DNA of 64,000 bases. It comes from Lepidodermella squamata. Its lineage: Eukaryota; Gastrotricha. The DNA is taken from positions 2,356,001 to 2,420,000 of the forward strand of contig JBLDXI010000025.1 in assembly GCA_047495785.1 (NCBI GenBank), given 5' to 3'. Both the position numbers and the translations under genes were made by a program. This document shows, in pieces, positions 1 through 13,182 of this stretch. The first letter of the stretch is position 1; every line of letters begins with the position of its first letter. The notes beneath the pieces were generated by a model, which was not told the origin of the DNA, searched no databases, and saw only the letters and a program-made list of their open reading frames with translations.

Positions 1-1229
1 GCAAGCTATTCATCTACGGCGGTTGCCAAGGCAACAGGAATCGCTTCCTTAATGAACAAGACTGCAAGGCGAGTTGCGCTGGTCGGGTTCTACAACCAAG
101 AGTCACCTTTAGTAAGATTTGCAATTTTTTAGAATTTTTACTGATTTTTTCTATATTTTAGACCCAGCTTGTGGGAAATTGCCAACGACTAACTGCAATC
201 TTTGGGATTTCTTCTCTACGATGAAATACTATTATGACACGTCAACCAGGAAGTGCCAAACAACTAGGTCATGCTCGAGACCTAATTACGGAATGGGCTT
301 CAATCAAGACCAGCGCGAAGATAATTTGTTCGACTCGGAATTCGAGTGTCTGCAATACTGTTTAGAAACGAAGTTGTACCCAGCCTTTGCTTACTCCCCT
401 TCTCAACAAAATCTTAAAACCTCTGCAAACGTTAATGTCCAACCTCAGAGACAGGTCTATGTACCCCCGCCTATGCTGGCCGTAGCTCCGCCGTCACCAA
501 CACCGGTTTACACCATAGCCCCTATGCCTCCGCAGCAAAATTCGCTCAAAACCTACGTCCAACCTTCGAGTCTCATTTCACCACCTCAAACGCTACCTAT
601 CGATCAGCAACCTCGACCTTCGCAACTATATCCATCGCTTTACGAGCCTCAGAGAACTAGAATACAGGTTGGAGATATGTGAAGTTTTTGAGGATTGATC
701 TAATTTCTTTCTTTAGACTCAAATGCCGACCTTGTTGATCACCATTACGCAATCTCCAATGGGATTCGGTAGACCGTTTCCACCTGTTACTACAACAACT
801 CCTGCTCCGTTCGCGAACCGTCAAACTACGAAGAGTCCATTCGTCGATCCTAACCTGAAGCCCATTGCAGAATGGGGTAAAACAGCAGGATCACTACTTC
901 CACCGAGAATTTCCGACTACCTCTCAACCGAAAGACCTCGTTCAAACGTGCTAGGCGATGATACCTATGTTGAAGTTGACTACACTTGCTACGGCGATTT
1001 GCTGGAGCAATTCGTGCAGAATTCAGCCTCAGAATGCGCGAAACTCTGCGATGCGTACAACATGTACGGCTGTAACGCTTTCACGCTGAAGGATGGCGTC
1101 TGCTTCTTGCAAACCGGTTGCCCAGCTGATACTACGCGCATGAATTTCGACGAATTCGGCTACTACCTCGGCAACGATTTCGACTCACGGAAAGGAACGT
1201 CCTGGATTAGACGCCGCTTACAAAAATAA
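1..1229 (+). CDS. Secreted Kunitz + PAN/Apple domain protein, 5' partial
   Basis: The gene runs in from the left edge, so signal peptide and start are missing. Positions 1-109 encode the end of a canonical Kunitz domain (IYGGC, then two more Cys ending in CKASC). An intron (about 110-162, GTAAG to TTTTAG) leads to a second Kunitz-like module with YYYDTSTRKC near 228-258. A proline-rich linker follows, then a 49-nt intron (668-716, unusual GTTGGA donor) that keeps the frame. The last exon ends with a PAN/Apple-type cysteine domain (YTCYGD...CAKLCD...GCNAF) and a stop at 1227-1229. AATAAA lies at about 1348. Kunitz domains usually inhibit serine proteases and PAN domains bind proteins or glycans; the role here is inferred as extracellular. 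The three genes that follow share the domain mix and strand. Confidence 0.8.
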
Positions 1230-1653
1230 CGCACATTTTTTTCTCGCATCCATCTCTCAAATCTTGTTACCTATGTCTTTTCCTCTGATTTTATTATATT
1301 TTTTCTTTTTTTCTTGATTGAGTGCTTCGCCCGGTTAAATGAGTGTGAATAAAACCGCAAAGTGCACGCATCTTTTGTCCAGTGTTTTTCGCACCGCCGC
1401 ATTGGGTTGTTTTCTTATCGCGATAAGATGACCGTGATGATGCGAGCGAGAATCTCATCACGATCTAAACGCACCGCCGGCGCGCTCTTCAAAGTGAAAT
1501 TGTTCACGAAAAAAACACAACAATCTTAATTAATAGATGAGCTCTCGAGCCAAATAGCCCGAGGCGATGGCGGAGATGATGATGATGGGGGTCGCCCTCC
1601 TGCACTTGAACCCATTGTTATTTACTCGTCTTCACGTAAAACCCACCTTTATC

Positions 1654-2407
1654 ATGAACTCTATCGCCGTTGCTATATTGATTATCACCCTGGTAAGATT
1701 ATAACGGCTGATAATGTCATATATTGATTCATTACCCGGAAATTGTGTAGGAACACGTGCATGCAGCACCTTGGTATGACCTGCGAAAGTCATACAGAAA
1801 GCTGCAATACCACTGTGGCACGGAGTTACAATCAGATTATCCGATCTCCAGTGTTGAAGAATGTGCCCTTCTTTGCGATAGATTCGAGCTCTGCACTGCC
1901 TTTTCATATTTCGCGGATCTTGGAGGCCGTTGCTCTTTAAGGACTAAGTGCTCTACAATTTCCGGAGGAGCCGCTGGTACCCAGGGCCAACAATCGTGGC
2001 AAAGACTGGATTCAATCGAACCGGAAACTACGACTAAAGGAACTACGACAAGAGGCCGGATGTTCCCTCTGTTTTTTCAAGGTGGATTGCTGCAAACGCC
2101 TCGAACTACGACAATTCCAGCCCCAGATGACGTAATCACAGCTTATATGGAGTCACAATTTCGCCGAATCACGCCCGGCTTCAATTGCGATAATCAGCCA
2201 GCGCTTAGGAGCTACACGAAAGTTCCAGATGCTCAATATTGCGCTGAAATGTGTCACAACTCTGGAACAATAGCCGATAGGCCGCGATGTTACGCCTTCA
2301 TTTTCGAGAAAAGTGACTTGTACACAAGATGTGAAATTTTAGGAGCTTGTAACTTGATTTCTGGCGATGGTATTCGACCAACTTGGGTGCGATTCACAAA
2401 TTTTTGA
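1654..2407 (+). CDS. Secreted two-PAN-domain protein
   Basis: Two exons (1654-1692 and 1751-2407) give 231 aa; the 58-nt intron has GTAAGA and TGTGTAG ends. Exon 1 is a 13-residue hydrophobic start (MNSIAVAILIITL), a signal peptide that decides the start codon. Exon 2 holds two PAN/Apple-like domains: one around CALLCDRFELCTAFSYF with a downstream CSLRTKC, and a second near the C terminus (CAEMCHNSG...CYAFIF...CEILGAC). A Thr-rich linker (TTTKGTTTRG) separates them. AATAAA at about 2429 closes the gene 22 nt after the stop. There is no Kunitz domain, unlike the flanking genes. Function is unknown beyond being an extracellular binding protein; the domain call is from cysteine spacing. Confidence 0.8.
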
Positions 2408-2602
2408 TTACTCAGTCGTTTTTTTTACAATAAAACTGTTGTTGATGAAGGGTGATTAAGTGTAATGAGATGACCCATTAAAGCGGGGGAGCAAATTTCG
2501 TTCATGCAAACTAGCGGCATGATACAAACAACAAGAAATTCTCACCTGGAACACGGCAGCTTGTAATACAGAGTAAACCACCATTAACAAATAACATGCA
2601 TC

Positions 2603-4101
2603 ATGAGTGTTGACCACATAATACTGGCTATGTTGTACTCGTTAGGACTTATTCTATTGTGCTCTGCAATCACCGTCGGACAATTACCGCCTTTTGAAAA
2701 GGAATCTCATTGTCGGCAGGAAAAGGACACCGGGCCTTGCCGGGCGTTTATCGCTAGGTACTACTACGACCCAATCATCCAGAACTGTCGGCAGATGATC
2801 TATGGAGGCTGCGATGGAAATCGAAATCTTTTCCTTACCTTGGCTGATTGTCTAAGTGCCTGCTCTGGCATTAAGGAAGACGGCACCTCGTTCAACGATG
2901 TTCGAAGTATACCAGCTAGTACTGATCTATCAATTGAGAAGAGATGCATGAGGCCACCTTCTTCTGGCTGCTCGCCTTATGCCTATATTATGCTACAGAA
3001 ATTTTACGTAAATCTGGCGACTGGGCAGTGTGAGGGCGATTTTTACTGCAGTGTTGACCATCAATTCGTTGGGTTTGATACCATGCTGGAATGCACCCTT
3101 CGATGTACCAAAGTCAACGAAACTGCGGCCTTGAGCAATTCATATCTGCCCGTCAATGACAGACCTTGGATTCCGTCATCAGGTAAAAGGATTGATTCCC
3201 AATTTCGTCGATTGCCCTCAACTTCTTTCCTATTTTTTCAGACAATTCATTAGGAAATTACTTCCGACTCCGATATTATTGCGCATCGCCAATCCCGATG
3301 TCAATTGGAATCAAAACGTTAACACCGAGAGATTGCGCAAATTATTGTGACGCTGATATGAATTGTAATGGATTCACGTACTTTGTCGATACTAACGCTT
3401 GCGAGCTGCAAAGTAACTGCACCCAATCGAATAACATAACGAAATCCAGACTACCAGCTACAGCTCAATCGTGGAAAAAATTAATTCAAATTTACCCGAC
3501 AACCCAACCGACTACAACGGTCGAATTCGCAACTGATGCCGATACTTTGGAGTACAACACGATTAATTACCAACCTCTTACGGCTCATTGTGGCCGTGAG
3601 TTCATTTCATGGGTCATGGTGAACAAGGCTCACGACTGCATGAACTCCTGTGAGATGCGCCAGCCTGAATGTTCGAGTTTTTCATACTATATAGCAACTG
3701 GGAAGTGTTCCCTAAGAACTAATTGTTCGGCGTTAACTTCCTCGCCGAAATCACTGGGCGATGAGGCTTATTTGAGAATCGCACCTATCACAACATCTAA
3801 AGCGACTACTACATCTACAACAGCACCAAAGCCTTTGGTTACTATTCAAACTCGAATCTCAACAGTTAGTAGTAGGACTTTTGTCGCAGTTACATATCTC
3901 TGCGATACGTCTTCGATAATAAAAGGAATGGCCATGGTTGGAACTTCAACGACTTGTGCGGAATTGTGTGCCGCGGAAAGGTTTAGCTGCTTGGCCTTCA
4001 CGTATATCGCGAACTCGAAAAGGTGCGATCTTCATGCTACGTGCTCGCCCCGGAGTGAAGCTCCTCCCCTCTCGGCCGCGTCGTACATTAGAATCGACTA
4101 A
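2603..4101 (+). CDS. Secreted Kunitz(2)-PAN(3) protein
   Basis: Exons 2603-3182 and 3242-4101 encode 479 aa; the 59-nt intron is phase 1 and joins as G|AC. A signal peptide (MLYSLGLILLCSAITVGQ) sits just inside the start. Kunitz 1 (about residues 35-90) is canonical: C-x8-C, RYYYDP, GGCDGNRNLF, CLSAC. Kunitz 2 (about residues 112-170) is diverged, with FYCSVDHQFVGF in place of GGC-x-GN. The second exon holds three PAN-like repeats, each with a CxxYC/CxxSC/CxxLC turn, an aromatic F-[TS]-Y core and a final C-x-L-x-x-x-C pair, separated by Thr-rich linkers. AATAAA lies at about 4123. It is a likely extracellular adhesion or protease-regulating protein. Confidence 0.85.
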
Positions 4102-4556
4102 GCTAATCCCATTTATTTTGTTAATAAAAAATGGCACGGAGATGCAATCTTTTTCACTATCACGTGTTTGCCAACACGTCGAGCCGGAGTTATCAGGAGT
4201 TAATTAGTTTTTTCATCTCCTTAAGATTAAACATAGAGGAGTTGATTGGTTTTTTCTAGACTTGCGATAAGCGCTTTCACTTGGCTACACGTGTAGAAAA
4301 AGCGCGGCATAAATTAAAGGTTTTTCACACTCGTGAGTATAATAAAGAAGCGCGCATGGCCGACAACATTAAAGCCACCTTAATACACTGACAAGTTAGC
4401 ATGTGTATTATGCATGTGTTAATTCTAAATGGCACCGGCCAATAATGCCGCCGTTGTCTGTTTAACATGGCAAACTATCTGTTGTAGCTGGTCAAGAAGT
4501 TGACAGCTTTTTTTGTTGCCACCTTAAGTTTTTCACTGCCCACGCGGCTGTTTACA

Positions 4557-5958
4557 ATGGCGACGAGCATTAAGGTAGGCGGCGAGGTGCTTTTCCTTAT
4601 ACTGATTACATCTGCTCGCTTTAATTGGGCTAGCTCTCAATTACATGGCTAATTTTCGTCACGGAAGTCTACTGCGCCGATTGGAGCGAGAAATATTTTC
4701 GTTTCTCAGGTACGTCTAGACAAAACATCCATTAAACGTGACCTTAGAAGTGATTCTCTAAATAGATCCTCTCATTAACTATTCCCCTCTCAACTATCAT
4801 TGCGGGGTGTCTTATTTGAGCAATTTCTACCCTGGATCCTCGCCACGTGACTGCGCTTTCTGGTGCGAGGAACATGCCGATAAATGTGATGGCTTTTCCT
4901 ACTTCCAACACTCAGAAGTTTGCGAGCTGAAAAGCAACTGTTCAGCGGTTTCTCTGGGAGAACTTGTAGCTGGCGCACAATCTTGGCATCGGATCAAAAA
5001 TCAATTCATCCTAATTTCGATACCTACATCCAGGAAGCAACAGGTAACAACCCCTAGTGGGCAAACGGTACATCCTCAATGGGTGAAACGCGAGCCTACA
5101 GTGCCATGGGGCTCCTGGACCGATTATTGGATCATCGATAGGTGGGAGCGGAATACAACCCCGGCGCCTAGGATAGTAACTAGGTCGACTACAACACCAT
5201 ATCCGACTGAATCGCCATTCATCGCCTTTTTACTTCGGTCCTTGAATATAGGCCTGAAAGATGACATTGGAGCACCGATCATCCAAAGCCCGCCCCAACC
5301 TTCCACCCTAATTTCCGCCAGTGTTTACATGCCGACGCCGAAAAATTGTGGCCGCGAGGTGTTCACTAAGTTGGGGGTGGCTAATTTCAAGCAGTGCCAG
5401 GATGCCTGCGAACGTAATCAACCAGCTTGTGATAGCGTTACTTACAACTCGGTTTATAAGACGTGTACCGTCCGAGAGGATTGTGTAGTCGAATCAACCT
5501 ATCCTCTTGCCGAAAATGAAGAGGCCTGGCTGAGGTATGCGAGAAGCCCCAGCAACGCCAATTCTGTAGTTTATCGGATTGTACCTTCACCAACCTCAAG
5601 AACAACAACAACTACCACTACTACTACAACTACACCAACTACTACGACCACCTCGAACGAATTTTTCGGTAATTTAGTCAGGACTAATCTACCTATGTTG
5701 CGAGGTGAAGATCGAAACTCAATTGTTACTCAAAATGGGTACAAATTTCTTAACATCGGCTATTTTTGCGATACAACTCCCTTTCGCGCCTTTGGCTCTG
5801 TGGAAAGTACAATAGCCTGTGCGAGGCTGTGCGCAATGGACCAGCCGAGATGTTCAACTTTTTCGTATTCATTCATTCTAAGGCGGTGTAACTTACAAAT
5901 GTCTTGCTCCAGAATGATGAGTACCGGCAGTTTTCTATCTTGGACTCGGGAGAACTGA
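4557..5958 (+). CDS. Secreted three-PAN-domain protein
   Basis: The first exons are too short to stand out as reading frames. I place them at 4557-4574 and 4634-4709, then 4766-5958, giving 428 aa with all phases closing. Exons 1-2 make a signal peptide (MATSIK|LSITWLIFVTEVYC). PAN 1 begins at YHCG (about 4795), PAN 2 at NCGREVF (about 5344) and PAN 3 at YFCDTTPF (about 5761); each has the C-x3-C and F-S-Y or V-T-Y core. A pure Thr tract (about 5600-5650), probably O-glycosylated, separates PAN 2 and 3. AATAAA at 5981. Upstream, 4102-4556 holds no gene that I see. The 18-nt first exon is the least certain part. Confidence 0.75.
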
Positions 5959-6429
5959 TCATTTGCACATTGCTTTTTTCAATAAATTTTTGTATGAAAC
6001 TAAAGGGATATTTTGCTACGCTTTTTATATCTGCGTGAACAATCATGGATAATGACATAAAGTTTTTATCATTTAAAACAATTGGGTTTTGTCAAAAAGA
6101 CTTGCGGTTTTGCTCTCGTCGGCTATTATACTCCATCTATGCTACTGTTTTATCATCTTGATAGCAGCGGCTCACATTATCACAGAGGCCCACGGGATTT
6201 GGTGCGCTGCTGCGGCTTGTGCGCACGTAATTGGTGTCAACTCGCGGCTGTGTGTGATGCGCACAACTCACGCGCATTTTGTGTTTACCACCTCATGATA
6301 AAGGCAGCAAAACAACCGCAAAGTCTCACTACCCACCGTGCGCGTGAAAAGTGAGTCGCTTGTCAAGTTTTTGTGACTTCCAAACATTAACGCATTAGAT
6401 AAAATGACTAGAACGTACATAACGGCACG
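5959..6429. other. Intergenic spacer
   Basis: This 470-bp spacer lies between two secreted-protein genes. Two short overlapping frames at 6082-6354 lack splice support and family features, so I do not call them. The 3' end presumably contains the promoter of the gene that starts at 6430. Confidence 0.5.
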
Positions 6430-9400
6430 ATGAATCTTGTTCTGCTAACTATCCTTCTCAGCAAAGCCAGTTTTTCTTCTGCAGTGGGCGTGGAAGCCGT
6501 TAAAAACGAATTCCCATTTTTGGTAAAAATAAATATTAATTTTTTATAATTTTTGCATTAATTTTCGAGTTTAAAGGTGAGATTGGAAATTTCTTATAGC
6601 CCTTCAAAGCATTTCGCGAACTGCGGAGCAGTCATTCTGTCGGATAATTTTCTTCTGACAGCCGCCCATTGCTTCTTCCAAAATGGCTTGAGGGCTTCGA
6701 GGTTAGTTCCGTCTTCATTTCGAACTGCATTACTAAGCAAATGATTCTAGGGCTCTATTGAATTTCGGAAATCATGACACAAATATCATCAATGAACCTG
6801 GTGAATTTTACAAAACGCTCGACCTCGTTTACGGCCTTAACGTTATGATTCATCCGAAATTCAACTCGAGTTCTTTTTACAACTACGATTTCGCTTTATT
6901 GAGGCTGTACGACGACCAACGGTTGACAAATTACACTTCGATGACTGCAGGCGCGGTCACACTGCCTAGTTACAACAAATGCAGCACGATTTACTCACCG
7001 TTAACGCGAGAAGTCGATACCTGTGTCGGGGTTATTGTTGTTGGCTGGTCGATAACCGGTAGATCTGTCTCGAAAACTCTGAAAAAGAGCCCCATGCCTG
7101 TTCAACCGTTTGAAAACTGCGAAAATTCAACCCGATCTTATTCAGAGGCGAAAACTTGCATTGGAAATGCGAAAGCTGGTCGAATCCCGGATGACGAAGC
7201 CTGCCCGGCGTTATGCACTCGGAATTCCTTGTCTTCTTCGCCCTTCTTATTAGGCCTAGCTTCCTATGGTAGCGGAAAATGTGGAACATTAGACGCGGAT
7301 GAGTCATTATCAGTCTACGCCAGAGTTTGTGCCGGCCTTCCGTGGATTAGAAAGCACATCGGAGGAGAAATTGAGCCAAACTTCGTCCAACAAAGATTAG
7401 TTGAAACTTCTAGCGTGGTGCAACCGGATACAACTATGCCAACGACTAGAGTAACTCCTAATTTCTGGCCTAATTTCTCTGCTCGGAAACTTTTCATCGA
7501 GGCTAATCACACCTGGAATTTCTTCGGGGAAACCATTCGGCCAGTTGTTACCCAGCCTGCTATGCCAGCACTTTTTGCTCAGTTTTTAAGGCCTGTTACC
7601 ACGAGATTGCCGATTCCTGAGGCCACAGTTGCTCCAAAGCCTCAAAACGACCTGGCATCACCTTCTCAGCCGAAAGGAAGATGCCTAATTCCTTTGATTA
7701 AAGACGTCGACTATGGCAACTGTGGTTTTGCAACCCGTTTTACTTATAACACGACTATGAAGCAGTGCATTCAATTTGTGGGCTGTTACAACCCGATGGG
7801 TAACAATTTCCCTTCACTGCCCGATTGTATCAGAGAATGCAATGTCAACATCGATTATGCCGTTATCCTTGCAATGTTGACCTCGGAAAATAACGACTTG
7901 CCACGGTCAAATGCGATTGATGACGCGGCAATTATTCCTAATAATACTGAATCACCGAAAATTCCGGTTTGCACGCTGTACCCTGTTGTAGGGGTTGATT
8001 TCGGGACTTGCCAGAGCGGTCAGTCGATCTCCAAGCGGTACTTTTGGAATAAAGCTACCGGGAAATGCGTCGCTTTCCCCGGATGTCCAAGTGATAACGG
8101 CAATAACTTTGAAAATCTGGATGAGTGCATCAAGTTCTGCCGCCCTCAGTCTGAAAGTAAGTCTCAAGACTCATGATTTTTTCAATCTAAAGTTTATTGC
8201 CATTTAGGATGCAGGAAGAGCATGTTGTTGGAAATGGATTTCGGCAAAAGCTGTGAAAATTCCGAGCGGTACTACTACAACACTGCCACGAATCAATGCT
8301 ACGGCTTTACAGACTGTGTATCAGCTGATAGCGAGCCCACGAGCTTCTCTACAAAATCTGAGTGTGATTTCGAGTGCGTCTTCCGGGCAGACCCTGAAGA
8401 GCTCAAATCAACTGCCTCAGACATGCAAATCCCCACGACCATTACTCCCCAATCCGAGCTATTTCAATTATTAACGAGGCAACCTTTGACAAACCCGACC
8501 ACATCCCCAACTACAACAACTGTTGCGACTACAACGGTTGTAAAAAGTGTTGAGCCAGACCCTAGATGTGCCCTCGTCCCTAAACGAGGCTTAGACTTTG
8601 GAAACTGCACCGGTGACAGTTCCTTAGTGCGATCCTACTGGAATCGAGCTAGGTACAAATGTCTCCTGTTCCGAGGCTGTGAAAATCCTGAAGGAAATAA
8701 CTGGGACGATCTTGACGAGTGCAAAGCGAAATGTGAAATTGGCGCTCTCGAAGACCTAAAAGCGTCAGAAGGCAACATTGAATTGATTGATAGACGTAAG
8801 TTGGTTTAATGAATTCCAACCCCTTTTAATGAACTGAATAGGCTGCTCTACTCCCTTGGTGAGAAACGTTGACTACGGTGGTTGTGAGAATTCTATTCGT
8901 TACATGTACAACGCAGCAGCGAAGCGATGCGTAAAATTCATGGGGTGTTACAACCCTGGCGGTGGCAATAATTTCAACAGCCTCGAGCAATGCGGCGAAT
9001 TTTGCATGACAAGCGAGAAGCGATTGGATGATTCAGATGAACAGCCGCTTGACATCGATTGCATGACGGCTCCACAGCAAAGTTTCGACTTCGGGACATG
9101 CAAAACGGTTCACAGGCGTTACTACTACAGCGCGACGAAGAACCAATGCATTTCTTTCCTTGGATGTCCAAAAATCAGTATTTGGAACAATTTTGCCACA
9201 AGGGAAGATTGTATAAGGGGATGCATGACAAATTGCACGACAACTGTTCTTGCCAAGTCGAAAGTGACAAGATCGTTTGTAACAACCACTGCAGTTCAAA
9301 CCACAACTTCTGATATTCCTTCAACTTCAACAACTGAACCCTCTACTACCACTACGACGAAACCTACTACAACCACTACCCGGGCGATTACGACTACTAC

Positions 9401-11124
9401 CTCTGCTACTACGACTACTACTACTGCTTCGACAACTTCAACCTCAACTACGACTACGACCATTACTCCGAAAACGACTCGGCTAAACTCACCGGCAAGT
9501 TTTACTATTCCGAGACGGTCTTCGACAAGTAAAGCTACAACCATACCTACGACTACGACTACAACTACGTCAACTACGACGACCACAACTCCGCAACCAG
9601 AAATGGAAACTACTGAATACGAGTGGGACATACTCAATGTTCCAACTACGACGTTCACAATACCTCCATTGATCGTCTCAGACGAGAGTAACAACGACCA
9701 GCTAAAGTATCTGATTGCCCCAAGTAAGCTGTTTGACCTATCTAAAGGGTGATTCATTAGTCTTAATTTTTATAGGATGTCAAACATTGCCGAGACGGGG
9801 TATTGATTACGGAGCCTGTAACAACGTATCCGGGCGAAGATTTTACTACAGCAAGACTGCTCAGATGTGTCTAGGGTTCATCGGATGTCCTAATCCGGAG
9901 GCTAATAACTGGGACACATTTGACGAGTGCCGTTCAGTTTGCGACCCAATCGTCGCAGTTGCACCTCCAGCGACAGAGAACTTGGATCGTAAGGCCTTTC
10001 AATGATCTTCTAGAATAAGTGACTTGAAGATTCGTTTTAGAATGCAAGCAAAAGCTACAGCGAGATGTTGATTTCGGACCTCTCTGTCTCACAAACTCGC
10101 GATTCACGTTCAACAACGAGCTTCAAAGGTGTGAGGCTTTCCTCGGCTGTAAAGTCGATGGATCTGGGAATAATTTCGAATCGTTGGAAGCTTGTAATGC
10201 CAAATGTCAGAAACCGCAAACCGGTAGTGTAGCTGTCATACCTGCCCCACCACCAAAAGGTAACTCATCCTAAAGTATTTGAACTTAATTGTTTCAATTT
10301 TTACCTAGAACCTTGCGTGGCACAGCTTCAGACTGGGGTGGATTTCGGCAATTGTGGGGCTGATAAGAGGTTTTCTTACAACCCTATCCTTCGAGAATGC
10401 ATTTCTTTCAATGGCTGTTCGAATCCTAATTCTGGCAACAACTTCGACTCAATCGAACAATGCCGAAAAATTTGCATGAAACGTGAGCGGAATCTCCCGA
10501 ATTTTTTTTAAATTAAACGTTATTTTCGTAGAAATTGGTGATACAACCACCGAAACCACGGCTGTTCAACCAACCGAGACCACAACTATCCCCAGCAATG
10601 TTGAAAGGTGCTCTCAAAGTCCGAAACGAGGCGTCGATTATGGAAATTGCGATAATTCAGTGATAAAATTCCGCTACTACTGGAATCGCCAGCAGATGAA
10701 GTGTCTCGGCTTTATTGGCTGCGAAAATAACGACACTAACAACTTCGACGACCCGAAGCAGTGCGAGGCCACTTGCAAATCAGTCACCCTGGTTACAACC
10801 CTACCTACAACTCTTCCGATCATCGAACGGACAGGCGCTAAAAGGAGTGCTGAAAAAACGGAACAAAGTAAAAATTCGATAAAAAAATTCGAAATTGTTT
10901 TTAAGGTGGAGTTTTGTACTTTAGGGTGTCTAATGAATATTCGACCTGGCCTAGACTTTGGCACGTGTCTTCCAGTTAAACGGTACACTTTCAGCCAGCA
11001 AATGGGTCGATGTGGAGTTTTTAATGGTTGCCCGAACGAGCAGAATGACGGCAATAATTTCCCGTCCGAAACCGCTTGCATCGCCGCCTGTATAAAACCT
11101 GGCAATTTGGTTGTGAAAACTTGA
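6430..11124 (+). CDS. Serine protease homologue (inactive) fused to eleven divergent Kunitz-like modules
   Basis: Ten exons: 6430-6522, 6577-6701, 6751-8156, 8208-8795, 8842-9723, 9776-9988, 10041-10259, 10309-10482, 10532-10867, 10925-11124 (1411 aa, phases all close). A signal peptide is followed by a chymotrypsin-fold domain with the His motif (TAAHC, about 6655) and Asp motif (DFALLRL, about 6890). The GDSGGP region is replaced by DEACPALC, so it should not be catalytic. Eleven modules follow with the pattern RC-x(n)-[GD]-[VL]-D-[FY]-G-x-C...Y[YWF]N...C-x-x-F-x-GC...NNF...C-x3-C, related to Kunitz domains but with longer first and shorter third loops. Most C-terminal exons start with a module at a phase-1 intron. 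A long Thr/Ser tract (about 9290-9610) is mucin-like. AATAAA at 11179. Role is inferred as an extracellular decoy or regulator. Confidence 0.85.
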
Positions 11125-11441
11125 TAAATTCAACGATGAATTATACTTCGCCCCAGTGAATTGTGAATTCTTTTCTTGAATAAAAAAAATAAATTATTAT
11201 CATCTATCGCCCTTGAAAATTCCCTCATTTTTTTTTAATTTAAACTCAGGTTTGTGGCTATGTAATTATTTATAATAATGGAGAAAATAAACGGAGATGA
11301 TGTGAAGAGGCTAATTGACTTGTTTTCTCGCAGCCGTTATAATATACCTGCCTGTCTGAGTATATTGCAGCCAACTATTATATAATTATCACACGAAACA
11401 AAAAACATAAGGTTTAAGGGCATTGACTTTTAATCGCACTA

Positions 11442-12954
11442 ATGAGCCTATTTGTCATCCGCAACCTGAACGCATTCTTCCTGGTCATCGCATTTTATTA
11501 CTACGCGGCTGCACTCGCACTTGAACCCGGCGCGTTTAGAGGTATAATTTGTAAACAATATTTTAATTAAATTTTTTAAAATTTCGAACAGAGGAAGAAC
11601 CGCCGCCGCCTCTCAATTATGACTTGGAGTTGGACGACCTGCCGCCGCCGATCGACAATTTGGAAGATGAACCGGCTACCCTTAAGCTGAAATCAGCCAC
11701 GCCCACCCCAGAAATTTCAACCAAACGAAGAAGTTCGACGGCAATTTTTTAGAAAATTGACTAATTATGTTCATATTTTATAGGTATCACGACGGGTATA
11801 TTTCTATGCATTGAATTTATGCTGAAATAATTTTAATGGGTTATAGGAAATTTTATGGTGATTACGTCCGAAGTCAAAAAAACGACGAAACCTTCGAGTA
11901 AGGAAATACCCCAAAAATTATGTTTTTAATAATTTATTTTACCAGGGCTCCAGGTGACCCCGAATTATTACAGCCGATTTTTATCATTTCGCAGACCCAG
12001 AAATGGTGAGCGTTATTAAGGATGCCTTTCTTTATGCTATCGGTTTAATTATTTCAGAATTATCTGAAGCTGATTCTACCGGCGATCAAACCACAACTAC
12101 AACGAAGAGTCCACCAATTACGAATGAAAAATCTACGACGACGAAAATCAGCTTGGACCCAAAATTATGCGCCAAAGAATTGGTACCTGGTTTGGACTTC
12201 GATAAATGCGGCACCGAGCGGAATCGATTCACCTTCAGCACGCTGATCGGAGGGTGTGTACAATTTGTGGGGTGCGCAAGGCCGACTGACGCTCTTAAAG
12301 GAAATAATTTCGACACTTCCTTAATGTGCCAAATGACGTGTATGGTGGCGAAACCTGGGCCGATTATTCTAGCTTTCACCTACGCAACAACTCCAGAGCC
12401 GAGAGGACCCCCAAGAAGCAAGTTTGAAAAATTTGAAATAATTTTCAAGTAAAATTATTTTAAGGTCGCAAAAAGTTAGGCAATTAAATAATGAAAACAT
12501 TATTGAAAATATTATTAATATTCCTAAATTTAAATGGTTAGAATTTTTTGAGAAATTTATTTTTTTTATGAAAAAATTTTGAAATTCAATTTTGAAATTC
12601 AATTTTGAAAATTAACTATTCACGCGATAGATAATTGAAATTTTTTATAAAATTTTTTTATTTTGAATTGAAATTAAATTGAAACCGACCATAATTTCTT
12701 TATTTAATTCGTTAAATTTTAAATTTTATATGCTAATTATATTTTCAGGGTGCTTCCGAATGATAATCGACGGTGTTGATTACGGTCGATGTGCAATGAA
12801 TGGCGCTATTGGAAATTTGATTCGGTACTTTTTCAACGCTGAAACAGCTCAATGTCTGCCATACCGAGGCTGCGCTTCAACAGACTTGACAACTAACAAT
12901 TTCAATAATGAATCATCATGCTTATCTTCTTGTTCCGCTTTTACGAGACAATGA
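11442..12954 (+). CDS. Secreted protein with two divergent Kunitz-like modules
   Basis: A signal peptide (AFFLVIAFYYYAAALA) is encoded by 11442-11541. The next exons fit phase 1 throughout: 11592-11732 (acidic, Pro-rich), an optional 12-nt microexon 11784-11795, 11847-11897, 11946-12005 and then 12058 onward. The exon from 12058 carries a Thr/Lys linker and module 1 (LVPGLDFDKC to CQMTCM, about 12165-12345). The last exon 12749-12954 carries module 2 (GVDYGRC...RGC...NNF...CLSSC). I could not find a phase-1 donor joining these two exons: the frame from 12058 stops at 12452 and a ~300-nt AT-rich stretch follows. So the last junction is unresolved, or the gene has a break there. The modules match those of the neighbouring protease-homologue genes. 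Confidence 0.6.
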
Positions 12955-13182
12955 TATATTTACGAAAAAACTGACAATATTATAAAATAATATAAGTATA
13001 TGCTGCAAAAAATACCTAGTTGTGAAATATTTTGAGAGTCGAGGTTAATACATGCACCGACAAGGTGATAATCCCAGGCGCTTATAGTAAGATGTAACAC
13101 GTCAGGACAGAATTTACAAGCATAAACATTTTATATTACCACGAATGTAAAGCTATTCTCTTCTAATTTTTCACGCTCCACA

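Noticed and set aside
7195-7260. A shifted GDSGGP motif in the first protease homologue
   Set aside because: I checked the frames around DEACPALC and found no alternative that restores the motif, so loss is real and not a frame error.
9296-9757. 153-codon Val-rich frame on the minus strand
   Set aside because: It is the antisense of the Thr/Ser-coding tract of the protease-homologue gene; the repetitive ACT/ACA codons keep it open by chance.
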